Position numbers and translations under genes: made by a program. Shown here one piece after another: positions 16,401-23,941 of a stretch of 64,000 nt of DNA (position 1 is the first letter of the stretch; each line of letters starts with the position of its first letter). The notes under the pieces are model-generated. The model made no database searches and was not told the origin of the DNA. It worked only from the letters and a program-made list of their open reading frames with translations. The DNA comes from CS3-C152 sp964347025 (GTDB lineage: Archaea; Aenigmatarchaeota; Aenigmatarchaeia; QMZP01; QMZT01). The DNA is taken from positions 1-64,000 of the forward strand of contig CAYFWU010000002.1 of the NCBI GenBank assembly GCA_964347025.1, read 5' to 3'.

Positions 16401-16461
16401 CCGGGTCTTTCAATTCACCCTTAAACCCAACCTCAACAAAATTGACCGACGATGCAGACAT
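13459..16461 (-). CDS. purL: Phosphoribosylformylglycinamidine synthase PurL fused to two PurS repeats
   Basis: Catalyses the ATP-dependent conversion of FGAR to FGAM. Residues about 5-85 (VEVGFKGELKDPVGDKVREGI) and 86-165 (IEVGYKAGVKDNVGDTARTAI) are two PurS-like units in tandem, each with the PurS V-x-K-D-P/N-x-G-D signature; the PurL core follows from about 200 (TWSDHCKHK, DNAGVV, VETHNAPSALDPYGGA, TDNGAGGLSSSVGE, SGKDSMSIGY). No separate purS is seen in the operon, so this 1000-residue protein replaces PurS plus small PurL and should work with the adjacent PurQ. The start abuts the purN stop. Confidence 0.93.
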   Translation of the reverse strand: MSASSVNFVEVGFKGELKDPVGDKVREGIKRNLGIHVDSVRSTNVYTIDREMTLRQLEELKENLFADPVVHSSSINRQLNVGDFDFGIEVGYKAGVKDNVGDTARTAIEDVSGEGFPEGENVYSSRRYFLKGDLSRNDAERIARKLLANDLIESITLFDPQGWKKGLPYNVKKVTSEHKPQVRYVNLDVSDEELMRLSDENVWSLNLKEMKVIGKYFSRPDVVEERKKYGLPASPTDTEIEVLAQTWSDHCKHKNFNKRVLYKRYGIPVRIIDSLYKTYIQRATEKIRKKKGDKDFCVSVFTDNAGVVRFNDKLNIILKVETHNAPSALDPYGGAITGIVGVNRDPMGTGMGGELLANTDFFCFAPPDYGKELPYKSKNQQILHPARIKEGVRQGVEDGGNQSGIPTVSGGFYFHDSYLGKPCVHVGTLAKSPPHINGKPSHVKEVLDGDYVVMVGGRVGKDGIHGATFSSEDLREGSPTSAVQIGDSYTQKIMYDFLMEARDLGYFRTLTDNGAGGLSSSVGEMARLSGGFEIDLEKVPLKYAGLDPWEIMVSESQERMTVVLKPEYRGKFLELAKRRGVEATILGNFNKSDKFHVRYGDQTVAYLDMDFVHEGVPQWEATANWKRPKYKEPEIERKERYDDDLSGLLSSWNICSREWTIRQYDHEVKGGSVVKPLVGKNNDGPSDASIIRPDLESKEGLIVTHGHRPSYSDIDTYWMAATAIDEGIRNVIAVGGNLDWLAFNDNFCWPSPIGDEYKEAQLDRANKALYKFTKGFGTPCISGKDSMSIGYNVCDKDGNKLGKIAGQPSLLMTAIGKIDDSRKAVTMDFKSPGDFIYVVGKTYDELGGSEYYNLHNSTGNKVPKVRLRKARKMYRAVSDVMGRELVESCHDCSEGGLAVALAESSFAGGYGTHVDLSKVPASHKARKSDDILLFSESNSRFVVTVAPENRREFERAMKGNYACVGRVTEDSYMTVKGSRGNYVIDENINHLKAAWQSREV

Positions 16462-17367
16462 TCATTCACCAATTCGAAATCCGTAGTAGGGAAGCTCTTC
16501 CATGTCCAACGAAACAGTGAAATCATCGATGGCTAACCTTCCCTTTGAAGTCAATTCAAGCGCCTTCGCATAGGTAGGACCGTCCCCACCCCACTTCATC
16601 TCATCCTGTAAATCATCACGGGCGTAATCAGCGACAGCTCCGATGTTCCACTCTCTAAGCTTTCTGGTAACAGATTTTCTTTTAACAGGAAACTTTTTTG
16701 ATTGAACCAGTATGGGACCCCCGTCAACTTCCTTCGTGAGTATGTGAACAGTGGCTCTTGTATATTCCTCCCCGTTCAGTACAGCCAATGTGACCGCGTC
16801 AGGGCCTGTGTATGCTCTTTTCCAGCCATTCTTCTTGATTATTTCAAGTAGACTTTTAACGTCACTTGGAATCCCCCCTTCACCTGCACGGAAAACCTCG
16901 AAAGGAATATAAAATTCTTCCTTCGCTTTCCTGAATATGTGGAGAGGGGCAGGGTGGACGTTGAAAACATGACTTTCGTGTTCGCTCAGCAGAGGGTCGC
17001 TTACAATATGCATGTAACCTGAAAGCGCTATTATGTCTGGATCGAATTGCTCAATGTCCCTGCAGACTTGTTCGTAATAGAATTTTCTGTTATCGAAAAC
17101 CTTTGGATTGAGATTTTTCTCCTGGTAGAAGGTTTTCCTGTCGAGAATTATTACTGGAACTTCTTTATCCTTTGCTATGCCTATTCCCTTCTCTGCAGAC
17201 TGCTTGTCAGTGAAGGCAGCGACGACTTTGTAAAGCTTTCCATGATTTGGATCGTTTTCAAGCATGTACTTCATGGATGAAGCTCCACCAGAGAAAAAAA
17301 CCATAACCCTCATCGGTTCATCTATACTTCCACTTTCATCAGTCCGTGGTTTGTATAGTAATTGCAT
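16462..17367 (-). CDS. purN: Phosphoribosylglycinamide formyltransferase PurN-like, long form
   Basis: Transfers a formyl group from 10-formyl-THF to GAR. Rossmann start RVMVFFSGGASSMKYML, folate/catalytic region VFNVHPAPLHIF (Asn-x-His) and ATVHILTKEVDGGPILVQ with the catalytic aspartate. At 301 residues it is about 100 longer than usual PurN; the extra parts include a 30-residue insert after HPAPL (EEFYIPFEVFRAGEGGIPSD) and a C-terminal extension. Position between purM and purL supports the GAR transformylase role; another formyltransferase activity is a weaker alternative. Confidence 0.85.
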   Translation of the reverse strand: MQLLYKPRTDESGSIDEPMRVMVFFSGGASSMKYMLENDPNHGKLYKVVAAFTDKQSAEKGIGIAKDKEVPVIILDRKTFYQEKNLNPKVFDNRKFYYEQVCRDIEQFDPDIIALSGYMHIVSDPLLSEHESHVFNVHPAPLHIFRKAKEEFYIPFEVFRAGEGGIPSDVKSLLEIIKKNGWKRAYTGPDAVTLAVLNGEEYTRATVHILTKEVDGGPILVQSKKFPVKRKSVTRKLREWNIGAVADYARDDLQDEMKWGGDGPTYAKALELTSKGRLAIDDFTVSLDMEELPYYGFRIGE

Positions 17368-17378
17368 AAAAATTACCC

Positions 17379-18419
17379 TTAATACCTACCGATATCTATA
17401 CCGTTTACGATTATCTTACCCTTTCCCTCCTTCAGTTTACCTATCTCTCTAGCTCTCAACCCATCGTGCTCAACTCTTTTTATAAGATCTCCAGGTCTTG
17501 AAGTACCCAAAACCATCACATGTCCCATATTGAAAGTTCTGTACATCTCCCTATCGGACACATTTCGTCCTTCCTGTATGACTTGAAATATTGTGTTGGG
17601 TCTCATATCAAATTCTATTTCGGCATCCAGTTTCTTAGGCAAGATCCTGGCTATATTTCTATATCCGCCTCCTGTTATAGGGGCGAAAAAGTAAACCTTT
17701 TCAGTATTTTTCAGCTTGTGCATTAATTCTGAAATTATAAGGCTCGGCGAAGTCAGTTCTTCAATTAATGTTCTGTCGGTTACCCTTTCATTTAGATCGT
17801 ATATATTTAGCTCGTATAATTCTCTGGCCAAAGTAAGACCATTTGACTGTAAAGTATATCCTCCTCTTTCCTGATCATAACCTTCAATTCCTACTATGGA
17901 CAAACCTTTGGTCAGGTCACTCCTCCGGGCTATGAATTCTTTGTGTCTTTTTTCGTCTTCAAGTCCAACAGCTGTTCCGGCCCAATCGAACGTCCCTTCC
18001 TTTATCTGGTCAGGCAAAGTTGCCGTTTCCCCGCCAGCAATGAAAACCTTTGCCTTTTCACAGGCCTCTCTCAAACCCCTGTTCATTTGTTCTGCAAGTT
18101 TTTTGTCCATCTTGGGCAGGGCGACATAATCGACGAAAAATATAGGGTCTATGAACTCAGCCGCAAGATCATTAACATTCATCGCCAGTAGATCGTAAGC
18201 TGCACCAGATACATCTCCCTTCTTTATATAACAGATGATCTTGCTCCCTACGCCATCCGTGCTTATCCCTATTGCCTTCCCATACTCGTACGCATAACCC
18301 GCAAATATCCCAGGAAATTTCTCAATGCCTGCGGTCAAGCCTTTAACGAATTGACTTTCACGGTATGTACTAACACCCGATTGTGCATATGTTCTTCCCT
18401 TTCCCATAAAAACCCTCAA
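17379..18419 (-). CDS. purM: Phosphoribosylformylglycinamidine cyclo-ligase PurM
   Basis: Closes FGAM to AIR with ATP. Family motifs: TYAQSGVSTYRESQFVKGL at the N-terminus, GISTDGVGSKI, AAYDLLAMNVNDLAAEFIDPIFFVDYVAL (the MNVND ATP/metal loop), IAGGETATLPDQI and FAPITGGGYRNIARILP. 346 residues is normal. ATG 18407 (MGKGRTYAQ) is also a plausible start. First gene of the purM-purN-purSSL-purQ operon; gaps to the next gene are 11, 0 and 8 bases. Confidence 0.93.
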   Translation of the reverse strand: MRVFMGKGRTYAQSGVSTYRESQFVKGLTAGIEKFPGIFAGYAYEYGKAIGISTDGVGSKIICYIKKGDVSGAAYDLLAMNVNDLAAEFIDPIFFVDYVALPKMDKKLAEQMNRGLREACEKAKVFIAGGETATLPDQIKEGTFDWAGTAVGLEDEKRHKEFIARRSDLTKGLSIVGIEGYDQERGGYTLQSNGLTLARELYELNIYDLNERVTDRTLIEELTSPSLIISELMHKLKNTEKVYFFAPITGGGYRNIARILPKKLDAEIEFDMRPNTIFQVIQEGRNVSDREMYRTFNMGHVMVLGTSRPGDLIKRVEHDGLRAREIGKLKEGKGKIIVNGIDIGRY

Positions 18420-18471
18420 AACTTGTTATATTAAATAAAGAAAAAAATTTTTTATTGGTATATGTTTCCAA

Positions 18472-18954
18472 TCACTTGTTGAACCTGTCGTAGAATCTCC
18501 CCAGCAAGTAACCGAACGCCAGGAAGAAAAGTATGTTTAGAGGGGTGAACATGATGAACGTGGTCTGTACCATTACCAGGGGGAGACCTGATCCCGGGAA
18601 GGCGAGTTCTGCGATACCTGTCCCTATTATCAAAAGAATAACGAAACACAGGCCTTTCCTTTTCGAGTTCTTCCCCAGAAGTTCTCCATGAAGAATCATG
18701 AAAATAATACCCAGTATCGCCCCGACTATCAGCCCGCTCATTATCGCCCCGGGTATGCTCATAGCGACAGTGATAGGGTAGACCTGCTCAGCTGTTATAG
18801 GGATATCGTAGGGGACACTTGCGAACTGTGCCTGGATCTGCTTTATGATATCGTCTTTCATAACGATGGTTATCGCCAGGGCAACGATCCCGGTGAGAAA
18901 CCCGTATACCGCTCCTGCGACCACCCCTGTCTTCAACCCAGGCTTCCATTTCAT
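18472..18954 (-). CDS. Four-TM membrane protein of unknown function
   Basis: 160 residues with hydrophobic segments near 8-31, 62-88, 103-121 and 128-149. Glycine-rich faces (VVAGAVYGFLTGIVA, GAIMSGLIVGAILGIIF) and a conserved-looking PGAIMSG turn suggest a small transporter-like or DUF5518-type protein. No catalytic motif is visible. It lies between PCNA and the purine operon, on the same strand. Confidence 0.6.
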   Translation of the reverse strand: MKWKPGLKTGVVAGAVYGFLTGIVALAITIVMKDDIIKQIQAQFASVPYDIPITAEQVYPITVAMSIPGAIMSGLIVGAILGIIFMILHGELLGKNSKRKGLCFVILLIIGTGIAELAFPGSGLPLVMVQTTFIMFTPLNILFFLAFGYLLGRFYDRFNK

Positions 18955-18994
18955 ATAACCACTAATGATTTCTGTATTAATAAAAAGAAAGGTC

Positions 18995-19744
18995 TCACTC
19001 CTCTACCCTTGGAGCGAGTATGAACGAAAGGTTAATCTTGTCGATGGATTTGAAGTTCAATCGCATGGGGTAGTCCGTTCCAAACTCAACATCTACCTGT
19101 TCAGAGAGTTTTGCTGCCTTTATCATCTTTTTCAGGTATTCTAAGGGATATCTTGACTTCAGAGGTTCGGACGAGTCCAGTTTTCTCAAACCCTCTTCAC
19201 CCTTTTTCAGCTCAAGCTGCGCGGAAGAAACGTCTCCCTTTGCCCACATCTTGAAAAGATCAGGATGCGCTTCAAAAACGACGGAATCATCCACTATGTC
19301 CGCGTCTGAAATCCCTTCCTCCAAAACGCTCGAATCCAGTTCGACCTTGCCTTTGAAATCCAGCTGGTCTACAGGAGGTTTCTCACCCGTTATATCAAGA
19401 AGAGGTAGCTCGAATCTCCTTCTACCTCTCCCTTCAAGGACAACCTCCAAAAAATTTGTTCCTTCATCCTTTTTAAGGGTAACCTTATCCTCGTTTTTTA
19501 TCCTCTTAACGACTGCCACAAGGTTGGCGAGATTCAAACCTAGCGAATCCTCACCAGTAACCTTGAAATCATCAAAGGCCGATGCCAACAACTGGAAGTT
19601 CACAACAGCTATCATGCTCCTGTCTGGAGATAACAAAGACATCCCGTTAGAATCAACCTTGAATACCCCCTCATCAATAATCTCCGATATTATTGGAATT
19701 GAATTCTTCAACAGGTCCACATTGGACAGACTTATCTTAAACAT
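18995..19744 (-). CDS. pcn: DNA sliding clamp PCNA
   Basis: Homotrimeric DNA clamp that tethers polymerase, FEN1 and ligase. 249 residues with the two-domain PCNA layout: start FKISLSNVDLLKNSIPIISEII, DSNGMSLLSPDRSMIAVVNF, the interdomain region LPLLDITGEKPPVDQLDFKGKVELDS, and the C-terminal YPLEYLKKMIKAAKLSEQVDVEFGTDYPM then INLSFILAPRVEE. The OB-fold gene ends 16 bases upstream, indicating a replication operon. Confidence 0.95.
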   Translation of the reverse strand: MFKISLSNVDLLKNSIPIISEIIDEGVFKVDSNGMSLLSPDRSMIAVVNFQLLASAFDDFKVTGEDSLGLNLANLVAVVKRIKNEDKVTLKKDEGTNFLEVVLEGRGRRRFELPLLDITGEKPPVDQLDFKGKVELDSSVLEEGISDADIVDDSVVFEAHPDLFKMWAKGDVSSAQLELKKGEEGLRKLDSSEPLKSRYPLEYLKKMIKAAKLSEQVDVEFGTDYPMRLNFKSIDKINLSFILAPRVEE

Positions 19745-19760
19745 ATCCTCACCTCACTTC

Positions 19761-20099
19761 TCAAACACTTTCCCTTTCCAGTTCGTTAACCTTTTTGTAA
19801 AGATCGAGATCAACATCCTTCATATCCTGGATGACCTCTCCCTGGATTTCGACCCCGTCTTCAATTGGTATTGTCCTGCCAAAAACCCTGACCAGGTGAT
19901 TTGTTTCGAATTCCACAGGTTCCGCGAAACTCACATTTATCTTCCCTGTCCCGTCGTCGATCACTATTACGTTATCCTTCTTGTCTATTATTGTTCCAAG
20001 CAAGCGAACCCGAACGTCGCCCTTGTCTATCTCCGATACCCTCTTCCCGAGGGATGGAAGTCTCCTCGGTGAAACAAATCCTTCAAGTGTTTCTGGCAT
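19761..20099 (-). CDS. OB-fold nucleic-acid-binding protein (RPA-like)
   Basis: 112 residues forming one OB fold: DVRVRLLGTIIDKKDNVIVIDDGTGKINVSF, then VRVFGRTIPIEDGVEIQGEVIQDMKDVDLDLYKKVNELE. The V-x-G-T-I-x-x-K-x-x-x-x-x-x-DDGTG pattern is that of RPA32/Stn1-type single-strand DNA binders and archaeal accessory ssDNA proteins. Upstream of PCNA in the same operon, so a replication or repair role is likely. No zinc finger or second OB fold. Confidence 0.7.
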   Translation of the reverse strand: MPETLEGFVSPRRLPSLGKRVSEIDKGDVRVRLLGTIIDKKDNVIVIDDGTGKINVSFAEPVEFETNHLVRVFGRTIPIEDGVEIQGEVIQDMKDVDLDLYKKVNELERESV

Positions 20100-20169
20100 A
20101 TATTACCTTTATATTGATTGAAAATTTATAAGCGTTAGTTTTATATCGAACCAAAAACAAATCTAGATT

Positions 20170-21594
20170 ATGAGATATTTATTCATAACAATCTTCCTAT
20201 GCCTTTCGCTTTTGGCTGTTCCTGCCCTTTCACTGGAGAATAACATGTACTTCTCTGTCAGTCCTTACACGGACTACAGCTGTGTTTACGTGAACCTGCC
20301 GCAGGACTTAGGTCTGATATCCGTTGAAAATAATCTGGAATCGATAATTGAGGCAAACAAGGAGGAGAGCCTATGGGTGGATACAACGTACAACAAGGTT
20401 GTTGTTAATCCCGGAGTTTTGAACAAGAATCCCCTTTGTTTTTATTATCCTGGAAGGGGCGAAGGCGACTTCTCTTTCTACAAGGTAAAGGTTTATTCCC
20501 CCGGCACAGGGGTTTCAAACGAGATGTCAGGAGGTTTATGCATTTCCGAATACGACGATATGGATGGCGGGCCGAATGCAACACAGACAACAAACATATG
20601 TAAATTGCTGAATGACAACGCCGATCTGTTTGATCTCCAGTTCAAGTACGAAACCAGTTTTGCCAATCCAGGGGAAACCTTGACGAAGACCATCTATCTG
20701 ACGTCCTATGCAAGGCTTAACATAGACCTGACGATAATAACAACCCTCCAGTCAGATTTCGGAAGCCAGACCGTTTCCACGTCCCCTGAACGTCCATTGG
20801 TGACGAAGAGCTTCAAGGTAAAGGTCCCGAGCAAGGAAGGTGAATATTCCCTTATAGTATTTGCCAAAGTCAGGGGGTGCGGACTGAAGCTTTGCGAGAA
20901 GGAGGTGGAGGGCAAGATAAACGTGGCAAGCGATTTCGTAAACAAGGGTTTTGTAACAACCATTGTCCCCAAAAACATAAACCTCAAGACTCCTCAGGAA
21001 ACAATTTACAGGTTGTTGATCACAAATTACGAAGATTCTGATGAATTCTCGATAGAAACCAATTCTGACCCTTCGGTAAGCATAGACCCGAAATCGATAA
21101 CTACATCCATTGGCAAAGACGAGGAAAAGACCTTGACCTTCAAGGTGACCCCACCCTCGGCCGAACCCACCCTCTACAGACTTTACTTCAAGGTTAAGAC
21201 GAGCAAGGCGGAAAAAATGGTCAACGCTTACCTAACAGTCGGTGAACTCTTGACAGATGCTTTCCGTGAGTCAACAAACCTTGAGAACACCCTAACAGAT
21301 CCTCTCGCTCTGAACAAGATAACGCTTGCAAAAAATGAATTCATAAACAGCTACAACACCAGTTCCTATGGGGATGAACTGGACGATTATGAGAAGTTCA
21401 AGGAAGATCTGGATAATGCAAGGACCGGTTTAAACGGAAACGGCATTCAACCACCACCGCCACCAGACGGTATCGGAGGACTAGACTGGATATGGTTCGT
21501 GATACCCGTGGTAATAATAGTAGTCGTTCTCCTATTCTTCATTTTCAAGAAATCCAGGGTTGTAAAGGACCTGGAATATCCTGAATTTGAATAA
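20170..21594 (+). CDS. Secreted, C-terminally membrane-anchored beta-sandwich protein
   Basis: 474 residues: signal peptide (YLFITIFLCLSLLAVPALSLE), extracellular beta-rich region with conserved cysteines (RGCGLKLCEKE), two NEW3/MSP-like segments (FANPGETLTKTIYLTS; KNINLKTPQETIYRLLITNYEDSDEF then VTPPSAEPTLYRLYFKVKTSK), a charged helix (about 365-425), a proline stretch, one TM helix (WFVIPVVIIVVVLLFFIF) and a short basic cytosolic end. It resembles COG1470-type archaeal surface proteins. Role unknown; possibly an envelope or pilus-associated factor. Confidence 0.7.
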   Translation: MRYLFITIFLCLSLLAVPALSLENNMYFSVSPYTDYSCVYVNLPQDLGLISVENNLESIIEANKEESLWVDTTYNKVVVNPGVLNKNPLCFYYPGRGEGDFSFYKVKVYSPGTGVSNEMSGGLCISEYDDMDGGPNATQTTNICKLLNDNADLFDLQFKYETSFANPGETLTKTIYLTSYARLNIDLTIITTLQSDFGSQTVSTSPERPLVTKSFKVKVPSKEGEYSLIVFAKVRGCGLKLCEKEVEGKINVASDFVNKGFVTTIVPKNINLKTPQETIYRLLITNYEDSDEFSIETNSDPSVSIDPKSITTSIGKDEEKTLTFKVTPPSAEPTLYRLYFKVKTSKAEKMVNAYLTVGELLTDAFRESTNLENTLTDPLALNKITLAKNEFINSYNTSSYGDELDDYEKFKEDLDNARTGLNGNGIQPPPPPDGIGGLDWIWFVIPVVIIVVVLLFFIFKKSRVVKDLEYPEFE

Positions 21595-21618
21595 AAATAT
21601 AAAAAAAGATTAATTCTT

Positions 21619-22635
21619 ATGAAAAACGTTTTTTTGTTCGTCCTGTCAGGAGAACATAAAACCCTTCCTATAGCGGAGCTGGAAGCCGTTCTTTCGCTAG
21701 CTAATGATTTCGACCTCTTGGAAACAAAAAAGAATTTTGCAATTTACAAGACCTCCCGTTCGGGTTCAAGGTTTCTGAAAATCCTTTCCAGACGCCTTGC
21801 CCTTACGCATTCCATTCACAAGTTCATCGGTTCATGCTACTGGAAGGACATTGAAAAATTTCTTAATGCCCTTCCCAAGTTTGAAATGCCTTACAGGGTG
21901 AGGGTTCGTCTTTACGAAAATAAGGAAAAAACAGAGTCCCTTGAAAAACAAATCGGTGGACTGGTTTCCGAGATAATCAAGAGATCCGGAAGGAAACCGG
22001 TAATCAAACTGGAAAAACCCAAGACATCACTTGAATTTTTCATTACAGGGAACGAGGTTTACTGCTGTTCGAAGATCTTGGAAATTGACAAGAAACCCTT
22101 CGCCGACAGGAGACCCAGGAAAAAGCCTTTCGTAAAACCCGTATCCATGGACCCCAGGATCGCGAGGGTGATGGTGAACCTTTCGAGAAAGGACAGCGGA
22201 CGAATCCTTGATCCTTTCTGCGGGACAGGAGGAATACTAATCGAAGCGGGCATTATAGGACTGAAGCTATTCGGAGTGGACAGAGACGAGGAGATGGTCA
22301 AAGGATGTAAAAGGAATCTTGAATTTTTCAATCTAAAGGGAGAGGTGAGAGAAGGGGATGCAAGAAACCTCGAAAAATCTTTCGGAGGGAACTTTTTCGA
22401 TGGGATCGTGACAGATCCTCCATACGGACGACTTTCGTCTACAAAAGGGAGTGATACTGAAAGTCTGTACAATGAGAGCATGGTATCAATTGAAAGGGTT
22501 TTGAAACCCGGAAGCTTCCTGGTAATGGCTGTACCAACAAATATTAATATAAAGACAAAAATGAAATTAATAGAAATCCACAGGGAAAGAATCAACAGGA
22601 GTCTTGAAAGGAATATAATGGTTTACAGAAAGTGA
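21619..22635 (+). CDS. trmG10: tRNA (guanine-N2-)-methyltransferase Trm-G10
   Basis: Methylates the exocyclic N2 of G10 in tRNA using S-adenosylmethionine. N-terminal THUMP-type RNA-binding half (about 1-155) and C-terminal Rossmann methyltransferase with ILDPFCGTGGILIEAGIIG (SAM loop, about 195-213), LFGVDRDEEMV, and the catalytic TDPPYGRLSS. PFADRRPRKKPFVKPVSMDPRIARVMVNLS is the typical linker. 338 residues fits archaeal Trm-G10/Trm11. It lies upstream of an intron-containing tRNA-Gly. Confidence 0.88.
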   Translation: MKNVFLFVLSGEHKTLPIAELEAVLSLANDFDLLETKKNFAIYKTSRSGSRFLKILSRRLALTHSIHKFIGSCYWKDIEKFLNALPKFEMPYRVRVRLYENKEKTESLEKQIGGLVSEIIKRSGRKPVIKLEKPKTSLEFFITGNEVYCCSKILEIDKKPFADRRPRKKPFVKPVSMDPRIARVMVNLSRKDSGRILDPFCGTGGILIEAGIIGLKLFGVDRDEEMVKGCKRNLEFFNLKGEVREGDARNLEKSFGGNFFDGIVTDPPYGRLSSTKGSDTESLYNESMVSIERVLKPGSFLVMAVPTNINIKTKMKLIEIHRERINRSLERNIMVYRK

Positions 22636-22647
22636 GGAGGTCGAAGC

Positions 22648-22944
22648 ATGAAAGCAGTGTTTTTCATCCCATCAGAGAATTACTCGAAGGCGAAGAACCT
22701 GGTTTACGAAGACGATTTGATATCAAGGCAGTCAATAAACTTCCGAGAATCCAAGGCGCTTGGACTGAAGAAGGAAGGTTATTATCTGGAGATTGATGGT
22801 TCTGAGGAGGCAATAAAAAAATTGGCTGAACTGCTCAAAGATCTCGGGAAAGAGGTCGATAAAAAGGAAAAAGAAGAGGTTCTGCAGAAAATATCTGAAC
22901 AGGAAGAATCAGCAGCGGCAGGGTTTGGTTCAATTTTCGGCTGA
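22648..22944 (+). CDS. Conserved-looking small soluble protein, unknown
   Basis: 98 residues, preceded by a strong GGAGG 8 bases before the ATG. It starts MKAVFFIPSENYSKAKNLVYEDDLISRQSI, continues GYYLEIDGSEEAIKKLAELLKDLGKEV, and ends in an acidic helix and GFGSIFG. Alternating beta and helix suggest a small alpha/beta fold (ferredoxin-like). It follows Trm-G10 by 12 bases and is probably cotranslated. No catalytic motif seen. Confidence 0.65.
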   Translation: MKAVFFIPSENYSKAKNLVYEDDLISRQSINFRESKALGLKKEGYYLEIDGSEEAIKKLAELLKDLGKEVDKKEKEEVLQKISEQEESAAAGFGSIFG

Positions 22945-22951
22945 ATTGACT

Positions 22952-22974
22952 GACGCATATTTTTAATATGCGTC
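22952..22974. promoter_or_regulatory. 9-bp perfect palindrome upstream of tRNA-Gly
   Basis: GACGCATAT / ATATGCGTC separated by TTTTA, between the 98-residue gene and tRNA-Gly. The AT-rich centre lies about 17-27 bases before the tRNA, so it may hold the tRNA TATA element, or terminate the upstream transcript. Which one cannot be told. Confidence 0.5.
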
Positions 22975-23023
22975 TATCGACATGTGCGCCGGTAGTCTAG
23001 TCTGGTAGGACACAGGCTTGCCA

Positions 23024-23070
23024 AGTGGAAACCGCCTGCGGGTTTCCACCCATCCCGCAGCCACGTAAAA
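23024..23070 (+). other. 47-nt anticodon-loop (37/38) intron in tRNA-Gly
   Basis: BHB fit: exon TTGC pairs with GTAA near the intron end, bulges CA^A and AA^A. The intron helix begins GTGG/CCAC and continues CTGCGGG/CCCGCAG. The loop also contains TTTCCAC, fully complementary to GTGGAAA at the 5' end, so a second, mutually exclusive or pseudoknotted fold is possible. Confidence 0.85.
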
Positions 23071-23091
23071 AGCCTGTAACCCGGGTTCAAA

Positions 23092-23129
23092 GGGCGTATG
23101 AAGCGGACAAGTCTGCTTCTGTCTGAAGT
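23092..23129 (+). other. 38-nt T-loop (59/60) intron in tRNA-Gly
   Basis: BHB fit: T-loop TTCA pairs with TGAA, bulges AA^G and GT^T. Starts GGGCGTATGA; inside is an 8-bp hairpin (GAAGCGGA/GTCTGCTTC region, with one G-U). GGC pairs with GTC at the base. Confidence 0.85.
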
Positions 23130-23149
23130 TCCCGGTCGGCGCATAATAT

Positions 23150-23167
23150 GGTTTAAATGGTTAAACC
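23150..23167. terminator. Small hairpin after tRNA-Gly
   Basis: GGTTTAA-ATGG-TTAAACC, a 7-bp palindrome 7 bases past the tRNA, followed by AT-rich sequence. A 3' processing or termination structure is plausible; no long T run on the plus strand. Confidence 0.35.
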
Positions 23168-23217
23168 TGACTTCTAATTAATTAATTTATTTATTATTGC
23201 AAAGCGAAATAATAAAC

Positions 23218-23745
23218 ATGAAAATATTTGGTAAATCAGAAAAGGATAAACAACCACCTAAGCCTCCCAAGCCACCAGTACCAAGCAAACAGGCGAGACC
23301 AGGAGCTGATACCGGACCAAGCAGGGTAAGGCTCCCTCCATTGAAAATTTCTCAACCGGAAAGTTCTCCTGAGGGTTCACCACCACTCTTCATAAAAGTT
23401 GATAAGTACAGGGACGTGATCAGGAACATGCGTAACCTAAGATCATACATTCTCAACCTGAGGGACGCCCTGGATGTTCTGGAAGACATCCAAAAGGAGC
23501 TTGCAAACGGTGTTCACATAGCTCAGAAAACCTTGGATGAACTGAATGTCATTCTTTCATCTCTGGACTCATTTTTCCTGAAACCGAACATAGTTGAACA
23601 CGAGGAGAGAGAGGAAAAGATTGAACATGAAGAGTACAGACCTCGTCATCCAGAGGCCCCAGCACCTAGAGAAGTGGAGGGTTACGTAAGGGATGTTTAC
23701 GGTGAGCTTGAAAGGCTAAGAAACCAGCTTAGATCAATAAGTTAA
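23218..23745 (+). CDS. Pro-rich and helical protein of unknown function
   Basis: 175 residues from ATG 23218 (the frame extends to TTG 23197 without support). The first 55 residues are proline-rich and disordered (PPKPPKPPVPSK). Residues about 58-125 form an amphipathic helical hairpin (LFIKVDKYRDVIRNMRNLRSYILNLRDALDVLEDIQKEL). An acidic linker and a final helix (VYGELERLRNQLRSIS) follow. The central helix pair reads like a dimerisation module. No family assigned. It lies between tRNA-Gly and tRNA-Leu. Confidence 0.6.
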   Translation: MKIFGKSEKDKQPPKPPKPPVPSKQARPGADTGPSRVRLPPLKISQPESSPEGSPPLFIKVDKYRDVIRNMRNLRSYILNLRDALDVLEDIQKELANGVHIAQKTLDELNVILSSLDSFFLKPNIVEHEEREEKIEHEEYRPRHPEAPAPREVEGYVRDVYGELERLRNQLRSIS

Positions 23746-23802
23746 ATATAAAAACTACTTTTAGTATTTTATTATAACAGGCGGGGGTAGCCAAGTGGTC
23801 AA

Positions 23803-23819
23803 ACACATTAATGGACTAA
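23803..23819 (+). other. 17-nt D-loop intron in tRNA-Leu
   Basis: BHB fit: exon GGTC pairs with GACT, both bulges AA^A. The internal hairpin is minimal (CA/TG closing CATTAA). Because AAA flanks both sides, boundaries could shift by a base. Removal restores D stem GCC/GGC. Confidence 0.65.
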
Positions 23820-23828
23820 AGGCGATAG

Positions 23829-23863
23829 CGTGGTCTTGAACTCTGATTCAAGATGATGTCGAT
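23829..23863 (+). other. 35-nt anticodon-stem (30/31) intron in tRNA-Leu
   Basis: BHB fit: exon CGAT pairs with GTCG, bulges AG^C and AT^G. Intron helix GTGGTCTTGA/TCAAGATGAT pairs at 9 of 10 positions. Removal builds the ATAGG/CCTAT stem. An alternative pairing GGTCTTGA/TCAAGACC (intron with exon anticodon arm) also exists. Confidence 0.75.
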
Positions 23864-23902
23864 GCTCAAGACCTATTCACTTAGTGTGTTCCTGGGTTCG
23901 AA

Positions 23903-23941
23903 GGGCGCATGATTCCGATTTCATCGGAATCCGTCTGGAGT
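23903..23941 (+). other. 39-nt T-loop (59/60) intron in tRNA-Leu
   Basis: BHB fit: T-loop TTCG pairs with TGGA, bulges AA^G and GT^T. Starts GGGCGCATGA, then a perfect 8-bp hairpin GATTCCGA/TCGGAATC. Confidence 0.85.

Larger units (their letters stand above)
22986..23143 (+). tRNA. tRNA-Gly (GCC) with two introns
   Basis: Acceptor GCGCCGG/TCGGCGC, D stem GTC/GAC, anticodon stem CAGGC/GCCTG with loop TTGCCA^A (anticodon GCC), variable TAAC, T stem CCGGG/CCCGG, discriminator A. A 47-nt intron sits at the canonical 37/38 site and a 38-nt intron in the T-loop at 59/60. The 158-base gene gives a 73-nt mature tRNA. CCA not encoded. Confidence 0.95.

Noticed and set aside
23804..23820. TAA anticodon (Leu UAA) read in CACATTAATGG
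   Set aside because: No anticodon stem forms around it; the BHB solution with anticodon CAA gives full stems and a standard Leu loop.
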